A DNA stretch of 64,000 nt, taken from contig JAAOMT010000258.1 of NCBI GenBank assembly GCA_016748015.1, forward strand, positions 531,008 through 595,007, given 5' to 3'. Under the pieces are notes generated by a model that saw nothing but the letters and a program-made list of their open reading frames with translations, ran no database searches and was not told the DNA's origin. Positions 1 through 13,473 of this stretch are shown here, piece by piece (the stretch's first letter is position 1; the number at the start of each line of letters is the position of its first letter). The translations under genes and the position numbers were made by a program. Origin of the DNA: Geosiphon pyriformis. Lineage: Eukaryota; Glomeromycota; Glomeromycetes; Archaeosporales; Geosiphonaceae.

Positions 1-3000
1 CTTGTTTAAAAAATTTTAAATCATATAAAAATAAATAATAAATAGTTTTATTTGAGAAATTTTTAAGTAAACTTATTTTTATTTTTAAGTTTTTTTAATT
101 AATATATTTTATTTATTATAAATACTTTTAAAAACAAAATTAAATTGAATTTAATAATTAATAATAGATTGTAATATGACCAAAACCAAATAAAAAACTG
201 TTTATTTAAAACAGTTTTTTTTAAAATTATGTTAAAAAAATTTTAATATTTAAATAAGTCTTAACTAAATTAAATTTGACCAAATTATTTGTTGATAAAA
301 AAATTTTTAAATACTAATAGAATTTTTTTTCTGTAATAAAAATTAACAAGTTACTAATTAATAAAAAACATTCTTAATTCTTTAATTAATAAAAATAATT
401 ACTGTTTTTTTATTGTTTATCAAAATGTTATGGATTTTAAAAATTTTTTTTATAGTATTTAAAATATACAAAGTAGTAATTTAAATATTTTTTAATTATA
501 TTATATTGTTAACAAAAGTTTAATTATTAAATAAAATGTTAATTTAGTTTAATTTTTAATTTTATCAGTTTTAATAATAAACTTTTATAATTTTTTATTT
601 TATATAAAAATAAATTATAAAAACAGTAAAAAAAAACTTTACTTTAATCCAAATTATTATGTATTTTATATTTATTTATTAGCTTATAATCTGTTATAAT
701 TTGATTAATTTATTATTGTAAATATTATAAAAATATTTTATAAATTTTTTACATATTTTTATTTTAATTAAACTGTTTTTTAAATATTGTTAATTAACAG
801 AATTATAAGTTTTTTATATGTTTTATAAAATTAATCATAGTTTTTAATTTTTTTTTAATATATTTTTTATTATTAATTTTATTATAAAAATTAAAATTAA
901 AATAAAGTATTTTTTAAAACAGAAAAATTATTACTGTAAAATATATCAAATTTGTTATATACTATTATCAAAATTTTTTATGGTTTTTAATACAAAAATT
1001 ACAACAATATATTATAAAAATTACTATTAAAAAAATGTAAAAAAACCTATATTATTACATTTAATAAAAATAAAAAATCAGCAATTAATTCAATGATAAC
1101 AAAAAAATATGACACAATTAGTTGTTTACCTAAATTAAATACAAAAAAATTTTAGCAAACTAAAAAACATTAATAAAAATTAAAAATTAATATATGTAAT
1201 TTGATAATAATAAACTTTATTATATTTTAAAATTTTTATATACTTCTATTTATATAGTTTAAATTGCAACTACTATTCAGAAATAGTTATTAAAAAATAT
1301 AATCAATTAATTTATATTTGATTATATTAATTATAATTATAATTGATATTAATAATATATGATTATAATTCTAAATCTAGTTATCTAAATTTAATTATCT
1401 AAAAACATTAATTTTAGAAAAAATAACATATCAAGTAAGCTTATAAACTAAATTAAATAATTTAATATATATAAATAATTAATATATTTAAAATAATTTA
1501 AATATAGTATATATATTTTATGTAATTTAGTTATATATACATAAAATTTTTTGTTTTCTTAATTTTATAATCATAATTAAAGCAAAAAATAAAAAAGCTG
1601 TACCTAATATTTCTTTTAAAATATCTAATAAAATTTCAATCAAAAAAGTTTTTTTTGTTATAAAAACAATTAAACAGAATATTTTGGAAGTTTTTTTTTT
1701 AAATAATTATAATAAAAAACTGTTTTTGATGATTTTTAAAATATTTTTCTCATCTTTGACTGGTTTTTTTTACCAATTAAAGTTTCTTTTAAAAGACATA
1801 CTTGAGTTAATTTTATTGTTTTTTTTATTTTTATTAAGAGCTCAAAAGTCTTTAATAATAAGTTGAATTAACAAGTTAGTTTTTTCAACTTTTATTGTTA
1901 TATCTAATATTATTAGCATTACTTTTTTAAAAATATAATTAAAAACCAAGAATTTCAAAAAATAAAAACAGTCACTTATTTTTGCTATTATTATACTAAA
2001 CTTCTTTGTAATTTTAAATAAAATTATAGATAAAATTTTTATTACATTATTTAATATATTGTTTAAAATAAGCCAAAATCAACTACTGGTTATATTGTTA
2101 AATATAATGCTTTTTAATAAATTATTTTTGGTTTTAGAAATAAAACAAAAATCTTTTATTGGATTATTTGTTTTTAAAAACTGGATTAATCAAATAGAAA
2201 CTGAATTAATTTCATTTTTTTTGGTTTCTAATATTATTGCTAATGTTGCTTAAAAAACTATTGTTAATTATCAAAAATTTGCTGAGTGAATAATCTTTAC
2301 TCTGGTGTTTAATATTATTTTTAAGATTAAATTGACTTATATTAAGACTGTTTTTTAGTTTGTATATGATTTTTTGGATACAAAGTCAGTTGTAAAGAAC
2401 AATATAAAGCTTTTTTGTATAAAATTTATTTTTTAACAGTCTTTAAAAGCTGTATTTTTGGTTGAGATTAGAAGTTTTATTTAACTAATTATTCTTAAGA
2501 TTGTCAAATCTTTGGTAATTTCTAAATCTAATTCTTTTCTTGTTGTTATTATATTATATAATATGTCTTTAAATATATTTGTTATTAATATTAAGATAGT
2601 ACTTAATATATTTAATAAAGTTTCTTATATTGTATTAAAACTTGCTGGTATTTAGTAATATATAGTTATTTATTTTAAAAATTTTGATATTACTGTATCT
2701 GCTTTAAATTATTAATTAGTTTTATTGGACAAAAATTATATTAAGATTTTTTTCTAATAAATCAAAATAAGATTATTCTGTTTTATAATAAATTTAAGAC
2801 CAAATTGGTCAATTTTTTTTCTGGTTATACTGTTTTTAAAATTAATAATATGATTTTTAAATTGATAGTCAATCTTGTTTTATTTTTTGCTTATCTAATT
2901 TTAATTATTGTTTTTGGTTTGTTTTGATTATATTTGGTCCACAAAATAATTTGAATACTACTATTATTAAAACTAATACTTTAAAAAAGTATTGTATTTA

Positions 3001-3052
3001 ATAGAAAATTTTTAAATATTAATGCTGTTTTAAGTACCAAGACTTAGATTAT

Positions 3053-3553
3053 TTGGTTGTTGATTATAAGATGTTTTTATCTTTTTTTTCTAAGCTTTTT
3101 AAGATTATTGTGGTTTATTTTATTAGTGTTAAGTTTTATGCCAAGATTGCTGTTTTTGTGTTTTCTTTGGTTTTTAATTTTTTAGTTGGTTTTGCTTTTT
3201 TTATTAATATGATAGTTAGTAATTCTATAGTTTTTTTTTGGTTAACTTTTCTAAAATCTGACTTAATTAAGTTTTTTGTATTGGTTAAATTTATTATTAA
3301 ACCAGTTGGTTTTTTGGTTGCTGTGTTTAAACAGTTTATTAATAGAAATTTGGTTTTAAGTAGTATATTTAATCTTAAAATCAATAAGATTTTAATACAA
3401 ATGAATATTTTTAGCAAAACTGTTAGTAAACTAGAACAGAAAATATTTGCTTTAAAAATTGAATATAACTATAAGAATATTAATATGTTTGGTTTCTATA
3501 AAAGTTTATTTGCTATAAATAATAATATGTTTTTTAACTTAATATTATTGTAA
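3053..3553 (+). pseudogene. Decayed gag-like / linker region of a LINE
   Basis: An open frame of 166 codons survives here, but its composition is abnormal: Phe, Ile, Val, Leu, Asn and Lys dominate, and Pro, Ser, Ala and Gly are scarce. The second half (residues about 112-140) keeps a heptad-like pattern with KINKILIQMNIF followed by SKLEQKIFALK, like the coiled-coil linker found before the endonuclease domain of Rhizophagus-type LINE polyproteins. I infer that Ser/Pro codons became Phe/Leu and Ala/Thr codons became Val/Ile by C-to-T change on the sense strand. It is probably not translated. The family assignment comes from remembered similarity and is moderate. Confidence 0.45.
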
Positions 3554-6030
3554 AAACATAAATTTGTTAGTATTAAAATTAATGTTTTATTTAGTACTAA
3601 AATGCTTAGTTTATTTATAATTTTTAGATAATAGTTAAACTGTACTTATTAAAGCTTAATAATAAAAAATATATAGTTTTTTATAAATTAAAAAAAGTAT
3701 TAATTTTATACTAAATTAATTTTTTCTTATAATTTTATAATAAGTAGTTAATTATTTTCTTTATATATATTTTTTGTTTTTAAACTTTAAATACTTTTTA
3801 TTAATATTTAAAATACATTATGTATTTACTATTATCTTTCTAAAATTTTTATTATTTTCTAATTTTTCAACACATATTATTAATATTTTATATTATGTTT
3901 TATTTTACTAAATAAGCTATTTATTTATTATCTAACTTTATCTTTATTATAATATTAATTAAGTAATAAAAAGTATTATGTTGTTAAAAATTAGGTTTTA
4001 ATAATAATGTTTTAATTAATTTAATATTTTAATTATGTTTTTTTTATAAATTTCTTTATAATTTTTTTATTTTTGCTTTCAAAACAGACTTTTAAACACC
4101 ATATTTTTTTGATAACTACTTGAAAAAATTTTGATTATGCTTTGGTTAAATAGTTTGTTTTTTGGTTTTAATTTGTTTTTTGTATTTTAAATGTAAATTT
4201 AATTATTATTTTTTATAAAACTTATACTAAAACTGATTTTTGTTCAAAATAAATAGTAATAACAATTTTATTTTTTATTTTAATAATCTGTTTAATATTT
4301 TTTTACTCTTTTAATTATTAAAATAATTTATATAGTTATATATATATTATAGTTAATAGTTATATATATAGTTATGTATATTATTAAAAAAAAACATTAT
4401 TATTATTAAAAAAGTTTCCAAATCTGTGTTTTTTCTCTGATAATAATGCCAAAAAAATTTCGTTAAAAAAATTTAAAAAAAATCTTTTAAGTTGTTTCAA
4501 TTATAATAATTGGTTTAATATTAATTAAGATCTTTTTTTACTTATATAATTTAAGAATTATAAATATTTAGGCTTTTTTTCAAAATTAAAAAACTGATTT
4601 ATATAGTAAAAAAAATTCTATAAATTTAAAAATATTTTTAAAACAAACTTATTACAATGTTTTCAAAGTTTATTAATAATATTCAACAATTAAAAACTTT
4701 TTTATTTGGTAAATTTTTAATCACACTTAATATTTTTTATATTTAACTATATTTATTATTCTCAAAAAAGCTTTATAATTAACATAAATTAATAATAAGT
4801 ATTAATAATATCCCAAATTAAAAACATTATTTATAATTTTTTTTTTATCTAATTTTTTATAATTATATTTATTTTTAACATGATTTTATTAAATCTAAAA
4901 CTACTTTGTAAAATAAATATTTTAATATATTTTTAATAATATAACTTTTATTAACAATAAAATTTTTTATTTACTTAATAATAACAAATTTAATTTTTAA
5001 CTTTTTAACTTTTTAAAAACCAATATTTAAATTTAGCAAAATTAAAATACTTAAAGTTTTGTTATTATTAAGAAATATTTAATAATTTATCAGAAAAATA
5101 AATATGTTATTGAGTTTTAACTTTAATAATTTGATAATTTTTAAAACCAAAATTTCTTATTTATAAAACTTAAAAAACTTCTTAATAAAATGATTAACAA
5201 AAATTTTAAATTATGTTTTAGTAAATATTTTATTATTAACAAAATGTTTTTAAAATAAGTCTACTTAAAACTATTAATTTTTTAATAACTTTTATTTGTT
5301 TTTAGAAAAAATTTAATTACATATATAACAAATTACTTAAACTTACTAAAATAAAACAATTTAATAATTAATATTAAAAAAAAATTCAATATTTAGAACA
5401 GTATAATCAATAATTGTATTAATAAAATTTACAATAATAAATATATAATTAATAGTTTTTTTTATTATTTTTAAATTTTTTTAAATAATAATTTTAGTTA
5501 TTAAACTTTTTATTAAAAAATTTATTAGATTATATTTAAATATTTCTTAAAATTAATATATTTTTAAGATCTATATTTATTAAAATTTTTATTCAAAATT
5601 ACAAACATAGATATATTTACAGTTTACTTGTTAAATTTATAATAAAAAAAAATTTACAGTTTTTATTATTAATAAATTAATTTTTTTAGTCTGTATTAAA
5701 TATATAATTAAGTAGTATTAACATAAAATTACAAAATTAAAACAGAAAATTTGTTTTTAAAAAGCATTTTAATTAATAAAAGTTTATTAATAATTTTAAA
5801 TATATTTATTTATTATAATTATTTATATTAATATTTAAATAATCAGAATTTAAATCAAAAATAAAGATTTAAATACTATTAAATTTATTTTTAATCTAAA
5901 ATCAAATTTTGCTTTTTAACTTAGTTTTAATAATAATAAAAATTAAATTGCTTAATTTTTTATATTATTTTACAATATTTTTTTGTTTTGTAAAATTGTT
6001 TGTATTTTTAATATTATATATACCAATTTT

Positions 6031-6228
6031 TTAAATTAAATTAATTATTATAAAAAAAAACATAAAATTAAAACCAGTATCCAAATAATTTAATTTTACC
6101 AAAATTATATTTACAGAATCTTTTAAAGCCAATATATTAGTTTTTAAACTATTTATTTTAATAGTAAAAACTTTTAAACTATTTTGATTTAAAAATAAAA
6201 AATTATTAATAATATTAAAAAAAAACAT
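6031..6228 (-). pseudogene. Possible decayed LINE coiled-coil fragment
   Basis: A 65-codon open frame on the minus strand contains a repeated hydrophobic pattern (SLKVFTIKINSLKTNILALK) that resembles the coiled-coil linker of LINE polyproteins. The surroundings are A/T-converted, and the plus strand here has more C than G, so the sense (minus) strand has lost C. It could equally be a chance open frame in low-complexity DNA. Confidence 0.25.
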
Positions 6229-7579
6229 ATTAAAAATATTAACTAATTATAATTAAGCACAAAATAAAATAAAAAAATAAAAAAAAACTAATAAAAACAT
6301 GTTTAATTTATATAAAACTATAGAAATTTAATTTGTTAATAATTCTAAAAAGTATTTAAAAATAGTTAAATAAATATTTAATAAAAAAACAAATAACAAA
6401 AAAAATTAACAACAGTATTAAAAAAGAAATTATATGATAACAAATCAAAAAAAGCATCAAAATAATTACTATTAGTTATTTAAATCTAAAATATACTACC
6501 AAAAAACACTAGCTGTATAATTAACACAGTTTTTTAGCATATATAACAAAAAATCTACATTTATTAAATTCTGAAAAATGGTTTTTAAACTTAGTTTTAA
6601 GCATTAATAAAATATATAAATAAAATATAATTAAATTTTTTACATATAAAACATAAAAGTAAATTCAACTTAATTTATTTTAAACTAAAACTTTTAAAGA
6701 CCAAAATTATAGTTAAAATTATTGTTAAACTACTATTAAATTTAAAACAAATAATTATACACTTAATATATATATATATAACAAAATAAGTATTAATTAT
6801 ATAAGTTTTTTTATTAATAAAATTTAAAAATTCTTACAAATTATATGTAATTATTTTTATTAGCAAAGTATAAAACAAAACTTTATATATTTTTTATATT
6901 TTATAAAACTTTTTTAATATTGATTTTAATTATTCAAACAATATTTTTCTTAATAAAAATTAATTACTTAAAAACTATTAAATTAGTTTATTTTTAATTA
7001 TCAAATTTTATTAATACTTTTTATTAAAGTTTTCTAATTTATTTTAATTTAATTTAATTATTCTAAATTCAATTAATATAATACACATATATTTTATTAA
7101 TATACTTATTAAAAAATTTTTATTTAATATTGTTTAATTTGTTTAATTATTTATTAGATACTTAAGATTAATATTTATTTTAACTTGTTAATATTAATCA
7201 AGTCTGTAGCTTTTTTTATATTAAATTCAAACATAAAAATTATACAAATTATTCTATTAAATTTTGAAAAAATAGAGATTCTTTTAAACTTATTTATACT
7301 TAAAAACAATTTTTTAATTAATTTTAATTTGTTTTAAGAAGATTTATTATTAATAGTTAAAAGATTAATATTTAAAACAAAAATTCTTTTAATAAACACA
7401 TTTACTTTATTTTTAAAAAATGATAAAAGGAAAAAAAATTCAATTATTATTTTTATTAGTCTTATAAATATTATTATTAAAGCTTTTTTTGTTCTTTTTT
7501 TTTAATATTATTAATATTATTTTTTTATTAATTTTATTATTAATAGAAACTAGTAAATCTTTAATAAGTTAATTTATTT

Positions 7580-8260
7580 TTAAAATATTTCTTTATACTT
7601 TAAACTATATATGTTGTTAAATTTATATTAAAATAACCAATTTGTGCCAATTACTTTGTATAGTTGTTTTGTAATAAAAGTTAATTTTTTTACAAGATAT
7701 TTTATTGTAAGCTTTTTAATAATATATAATTTTTTTATAAAATATCTCGACTATAAGCTATTTAATAATATAAAAAAAAATTTAAAATAAAATAAATAAT
7801 GTTTTTAGTCTAAACTTAAAATTGATTAAGTAATTATTAAAATTATTAATTAATTAATTTTGGAATATAAGTTATAATTATAAATTTTGAACAGTAATAA
7901 TTAAAAAAAAGTATGATTTTCAAAATAAATTTTATTGAATTAATTTATAATAGCTAATTGTTTGTTTTTTGCTAAGATTTTAAAAAAAATATTAATTAAT
8001 AATAAGATATATATTTTTTTTTAAAAAAAGCTTTTTTTTTATACAACTTATTATAATACTATTTTATAATTTAATATTTTTTTTTGGCTAATATTTTAAT
8101 AAAATATATTTTGTTAAACTATAAGTTGTTTTTATAAACTATTAAGTATTTTAGTAAACTGTTAGATATTTTATTAAATTATTAAATATTTTGGCGAATT
8201 TTTAAATGTTATATAATTTAGAATATTATATAATCTGATTATTTATTTTGTTAAACATAA
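7580..8260 (-). repeat. Decayed copy of the 0.95-kb TGTTACC repeat
   Basis: The segment lines up by eye with 10,930-11,620 in the same orientation. Shared landmarks in order are the ACCAATTT / CCAATTACTTTGTATAG block, the AAAAAAGCTTTTTTTTATACAAC promoter-like block, and the run of short TTTTAGTAAACT-like units. Most differences are C-to-T or G-to-A. The two ends could not be placed because the termini are eroded, so the limits are approximate. Confidence 0.6.
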
Positions 8261-8579
8261 TTTTAATTTTAATTTTTAAATAGTTGTTATAAATTAATAT
8301 TTAATCTAAAATTCAAATTTTTTTTTTAATTTAATAAAAAATTATAACCAATTCAAAAATTCAATCTAATTAATAATTTTTATTAAATTTTAAGTATTTT
8401 TTATATAAAGTTTTAAAACTTAATAATAATAAAATCAATTTTTATTTTTTTTTATTACAAGTTTTACGAGTGAAGCCCAACCACTATCTAGTACATAGAA
8501 CCAAACTAAGTGGAACCAACTAAATGCAGCTTACACACAGACTACATGTGGCCAGCCACTTGAACCAAACAAGACAATA

Positions 8580-10811
8580 CTATATACTTATGGCAACAAA
8601 AGCATCACCACTTAAACCAAAAAAAAAATGACACAATTTGCACCTACCAAACTTAACAGCAAAAGATTCTATAACATCAAGCATACAGACAATACCAGCC
8701 AACAACATAGAAACTATATTGCTGGACAAGCCAGAAACCACACTATTATCCCCAACCAAGTTAGTCTTTTCCATTTTCACTCTATGCTTGGTCCTAATAG
8801 TTCATATTTGAATATGCTGCAATTCCACTACAAATCTGATAAATTCTACTAGGGTCTAAATAGTTTTTTTTCTTTCCTCAAAAACTGAAACAGCTTTGGC
8901 ATACCAATTTTTTATTACAAAACTCTTGCACACTACTGTATAAAGACTCACATCCAAAGAACATGACAAGAGTGAAAGCAAAATAGCAGACAGAGATGAA
9001 TTTGTAAGACCAGACATTGACATCTATTTTTCAGCAGCTTCAACCAAAATGTCCACACAGAGACCAGAGTTATCAGAACAAGTGAAAACATAATTAGAGA
9101 ACTCTACCTTGCCACACAGCAAACACAAAACACCAGAATAACTTCTACTATACAACTTCTTTTTAACTGTAACTGGCAGCCACTTATATACAGCTTTCAT
9201 CAAATACATGTGTAAATTAGCTGACTTTCTACTGGTAAACCCAGAAAGCATGTGTAAATCAGGATGCCAAACTATTACAATAGCATTCCAATTTATTTTC
9301 TTAATTATAATATTTGGAACTATACCAAAACCCAGACCAGCTTCTCAACAGACACAGCATATTAACCAGTGTAAGTCCCAAGCAAAATAACAAACATTGC
9401 CAGATATAGCAGTCTTCTCAGCAACTAAAAACCTCTTCCAGATATTAACTGGCAAAAAAAAAAATGAGGAAATAGCCTCATTAGCCAGTGCATCAGTCTT
9501 TATATTGCCCAATACATTTGAATGTCCTTTAATCTTCACTCACTTAATTAAAATATTCTTGTTTTTAAGAAGATTGACAATTTGCAATCTTTCAATCCAA
9601 CATTGGTTATGGAAGTCAGGTGTAGTTGAAGAAGTCTTGGAAATGCAGACATCAATTGCAGATTGACTATCTGAGTATAAAACTATTGAGCAAGAGGATA
9701 GAACACACTCCAAGGCCAACACCACAGCTTGTAGTTCAGCTAAAGTAGAGGACAAAAGTTTAGCAACCTTAACCCCAATGCCCACATTTGCAGCCAAAAA
9801 GTATGCAGCTGCTCTACCTACTGCCCCAACAGAACCAGCACATCTCAAGGACCTGTCTATATACACTTCAATACAATCAGACCATACCTCCAGCAGACTA
9901 TCACAAACTTCAGTAAATCTATCAGAATCCAAAACACTCAGCACATTTTTTTCAGTAGCAGTAGCAGCTCCAACCTCCAAAAAAATATAATTATTTATAA
10001 AATCAGATGTCAAAAAAAACCAGTAAGGCACAAGACCTCTTAGGTCTAATTGCTTCCAATGTCGAAATGTTTTTCAGTCCATCACCTTTCTTTTCTTGTC
10101 AAGAATTCTGTCACTAAAAGCAACACCAAAATGCTTTAATGAAAAAATGGATTTGTAATACAAAGACTAACTCAGAATGCCAGACATTGGGAAATCGCCA
10201 AATCTATAAAAGACACAAAGTAAATTGTTTGCTAAGGATAATTCATTTTCCAAAAAAATCTTCACCATCCCTGCCAAGAAATTGTTAACAGAACTAACAT
10301 GCAACTTAACAGAAAATTGCAAAGAATTCAAAAGAGACCATCCCAGAACTTGCAAATCCAAAAATCTATGATCAAATAAATGTCTAAGAATGTCATAGCC
10401 ATTAGAAAATAAAATCAGTGATGCCAGTTTTTCTTTAGACTGTACTTGCTTAAAAGACTTCAATCTATATAAAGAAGAGTGGTACAAGATCTCACTGGAG
10501 AAGTCACATGGTAAACCAGCTTTAGCTTTAAGACTTTTTCTAATCATGATATTCCACTTATAACATACATCTAAAGTAACAAAACTGAATTGTACATGAT
10601 AGCTAACAATGGGCTGCAAAACTACTAAAACCAAATAACAGAATTGTTTATCCGTAATAGCTTTCTTTAACACTATATTAGAAAAAAACTTGACATTCTT
10701 ATGGGCTTGAGCCAAACTGGGCTTAGAGAGATCCTCAGTTAACAGGAAGATACCCAAGTATTGGTGTGACTCACCTTTTCTAGCAATCAAAATTGGCATT
10801 CCATTGATTAA
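8580..10811 (-). pseudogene. LINE pol 3' part: thumb, RNase H, C-terminal region
   Basis: Reading down from 10,811, open fragments carry the post-palm segment with GESHQYLGIFLL (10,167-10,799), an RNase H domain (9,540-10,031), its continuation with KIKGHSNVLGN (9,345-9,539), a Cys-rich piece with LCLLCGKVEFSNYVFTC (9,024-9,251) and a final piece ending near 8,580. In RNase H the first Asp survives in VYIDRSL, but the usual TDGS context has become IDRS. The Glu in LAELQA and the Asp in YSDSQSA are intact. The pieces are in different frames or separated by stops, so the enzyme cannot be made. The changes I recognise against the family pattern are C-to-T or G-to-A. Confidence 0.85.
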
Positions 10812-10815
10812 TAGC

Positions 10816-11748
10816 TGTTACCGGAGGTTTTTGGTTTCTTTTCTTAAATGTTGGTAATGTTGATTTGTTGTGAATTCACGTTTTCAGGAAGTAGTTGAAC
10901 CTCCAATAACTGAATTTATCTTCAAATTATCTTCTATAATTTGAACTGCTGGGCTTATAAGTGGAATGGCCAATTTCTTACCAGTTACTTTATGTAGTTA
11001 TATTGTAGTAAACGTCAACTCTTTCCCAGGAATTGCTCATCTGGAAGCTCACTAAAATGTATAGTTACTTTGCTGTGAAAGTCAACTCTTCTACAGGAAT
11101 CTTGTCTGTAGGCTACTCTAATGATTGTAATAAGAAAAGAAAAGAAAAATAAAAGAAATGTAAAAGAAATAGAATTTTTGTCAAGAGAAACATTTTTGAT
11201 CCAGGCCTGGAGTCACTAACAGTTTACTGAAATTGGTAGCTAATCAATTTCAAAACATTAGTTGGGTTTTGGGGATTTTCCAAGTGCAATAATTAAAGAA
11301 TGTGGTTTTTCAAATTATTTGATATTTATTTCTTTGTGTATGTGTAAGAATGATTCTAAGTAATAAATCTAAAGTAAGATACATTTTCTCGAAGAGAGAA
11401 GCTCTTCTTTTATACAACTTGTTGTAACACTATTCTATGAACTTGAACTTTGTTATTTTCTACAATTTTGCTGAACTAAAGATACATTTTGGCGAACTAC
11501 AAGTTATTTTTGCAAATTTCTATAAATTTCGGCAAACTTTTGAATATTACATAATTCAGGGTATTGCATGATTGATCATCACAATTAGGTTATATTTGTG
11601 TTGTGTACAATTTGGGTTATTAATTAAATGATAATTTTGGACATTTTTGCTAATGTAATAAGTGATAATTTGAAATGATAATATGCTAATGATAGAAATT
11701 ATAAGATAATTTTATGCTAAATAATATCTCCAATTTCGTCTGGTAACA
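10816..11748 (-). mobile_element. 0.93-kb insertion in LINE RT: solo LTR or TIR element
   Basis: The insert begins TGTTACCGGAGG and ends CTGGTAACA, an imperfect terminal inverted repeat. It is flanked by TAGC at 10,812-10,815 and again at 11,749-11,752, a 4-bp target duplication. Removing the insert and one TAGC rejoins the LINE reading frame across the gap. It has no long ORF. On the minus strand it has a TATAAAA (11,408-11,414) followed by a GAAGAGCTTCTC palindrome and an AATAAA-rich stretch, which suits an LTR promoter. TGT...ACA ends with a 4-bp duplication also fit a non-autonomous Ginger-type DNA element. An inverted copy lies at 14,379-15,336. Confidence 0.8.
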
Positions 11749-11752
11749 TAGC

Positions 11753-13380
11753 AAAGCATTCTTAACCCTTTAATTGATAGAAATTATTACCATCTTATCA
11801 TTATTAATTAAAATGTCATTGATCACAAAAAATTCACTTGCAATATTCAAAATATATTGCATAGATGTCTGACTGCTTTTGACCCAAATTGTATCATCAA
11901 CAAAAACACCTGCAGCCAAAAAAGAGGTTTTTTTTCCACTTGTCTCAATTCTGTCAGACTTTGCTACAAACTTAGAATCAATCCTATACTCCCATAATTG
12001 CTCATGTCTTTTCACTTCACACAAAAGTGGATCATAAAATATTCTCCAAAGCAGTGGGGAAAAGACTTTTTCTTGATCTAACCCATCATGTACTTTATAA
12101 CTATCCAAGAGCCCAAAATCAATTATCACCCTGTTAAGCCGGTCTCCATGAATGTTGCCAAAAAATTGAATGAAGTGTCCACACATTATGATACAATGTA
12201 AGCTTGGTCACAAATGATGCCAGCCTACTGAATCATAAGCTTTGCGCATATCCTGTAGCACTAACCAAAGCTCTCTGTTTTTCTTCAGAGCATCCTCAAC
12301 AACTGAGCCAATAGCAAAAATAGGAAACTGGGTCAAAGTATTTTTCAACACTGAAAAATTGTCACCACAAAAAACATTAAACTTGTTACAAGCCAAAGAT
12401 ATCCGATCAGATAGGATCTTAGATGGTATTTTACATGCTGTCTTGACCAATATAATAGGTCTAGTATTTGTTAGAATACCATTTTACTCATAAGGTTTCA
12501 GAATCATTGAAACCCATGCTTCCTTCTACAGATTAAGAACTGCATCCATACTCAAGCACAAATTCAACAATTTCAAAAGACAGACCAAAACCTCCTCACT
12601 ACAATGCTTCCAAAGTTCATTTGGTATTCCAGATAATCTGGCTGCTTTATCATTTAGTAGATTATCAACAACCAGAGACAATTTTTTCATACTAATATCA
12701 ACTATTACACCAGAAAAAGCATCATTATCCACATAATTTAGAGGCATATATTGTCAAGTCCAGAAGTTAGGTATTTCCAGAAGAACTAATCACTTCTTTG
12801 TCCACCCTTTTATAATTTTGTCAACCTTGAGCTTCACCTTATTAGGCTCAACCACCAGCTCATCATCCATTACCAAGTGATCCAAAACTACCTTGTGAAA
12901 TAGACATTCCAGAATGCTTTTTATTATCTTTTCTTTGTCAGAACAGAAGTTTTCCATATGATAATCAATTGTCTTTCTTATAGCAGTATCTTCAGCAATC
13001 TTAGACTCATAATACTTGAACTCATAATACTTGGACTTACAATACCCTTTCTTTATTACTGACAAATGTTTAATCAACTTTATCGGGCTTATATCATTTA
13101 AAACCATGCTATTAACCTTGGAAGCTTCGACTGCATCAACAGCCAACCAAATCTTAATAAGATGGTTGAAATTCAGAAGATCACCAGAGTTCCAACATTT
13201 CACAATCTTTGCAACAAGCAGCTCTAATTTAAAGAATTTAAAAGATTGTTTATTCCTTAAACAATCATACTCACTATACCATATTCTAGAGAAAACTGTG
13301 TTAGCAGTCTGTACTATGGCCTCTTCCAACAATTTCCACATTGTATTTAAGTCACCATTGACTCTTGTCTCTTCAAACAT
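11753..13380 (-). pseudogene. LINE reverse transcriptase remnant
   Basis: Fragments on the minus strand give, in order, the region between endonuclease and RT (12,790-13,380), the finger motif with RLSGIPNELWKH (12,526-12,747), palm block LVLQDMRKAYDSVGW (12,208-12,450), and GLDQEKVFSPLLW plus the catalytic FVDD box (11,770-12,186). The FVDD aspartates are intact. GLDQEKVFSPLLW corresponds to a family GLDQGE motif, and both changes (Gly to Glu, Glu to Lys) need only G-to-A. Stops and frameshifts separate the blocks. The 3' edge at 11,748 is the target site of the 0.93-kb insertion. Confidence 0.85.
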
Positions 13381-13473
13381 GTCCGATCTAGCTAAAAACT
13401 TGGCAGAAAAGCAAACTTTAAAGCTTAATTATTGAACATCATCTCTATTCTTTAATTTGAACTTCCACCAGTT

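Larger units (their letters stand above)
1..7440. other. A/T-converted transposon graveyard
   Basis: This block is almost pure A/T, with nearly no CpG and no convincing gene. Residual G and C are strand-skewed: G is far commoner than C on the plus strand around 2.0-3.6 kb, and C far commoner than G around 6.0-6.7 kb. Short open frames read as very Phe/Ile/Asn/Leu-rich peptides, as expected when C-to-T and G-to-A changes degrade coding DNA. I interpret the block as decayed retroelements; most of it is beyond recognition by eye. No tRNA, rRNA or promoter was recognised. Confidence 0.7.

Noticed and set aside
3136-3417. 93-codon frame on the minus strand opposite the decayed gag-like frame
   Set aside because: It is the complement of low-complexity sequence; its Leu/Lys/Thr/Ile-rich peptide has no family pattern.
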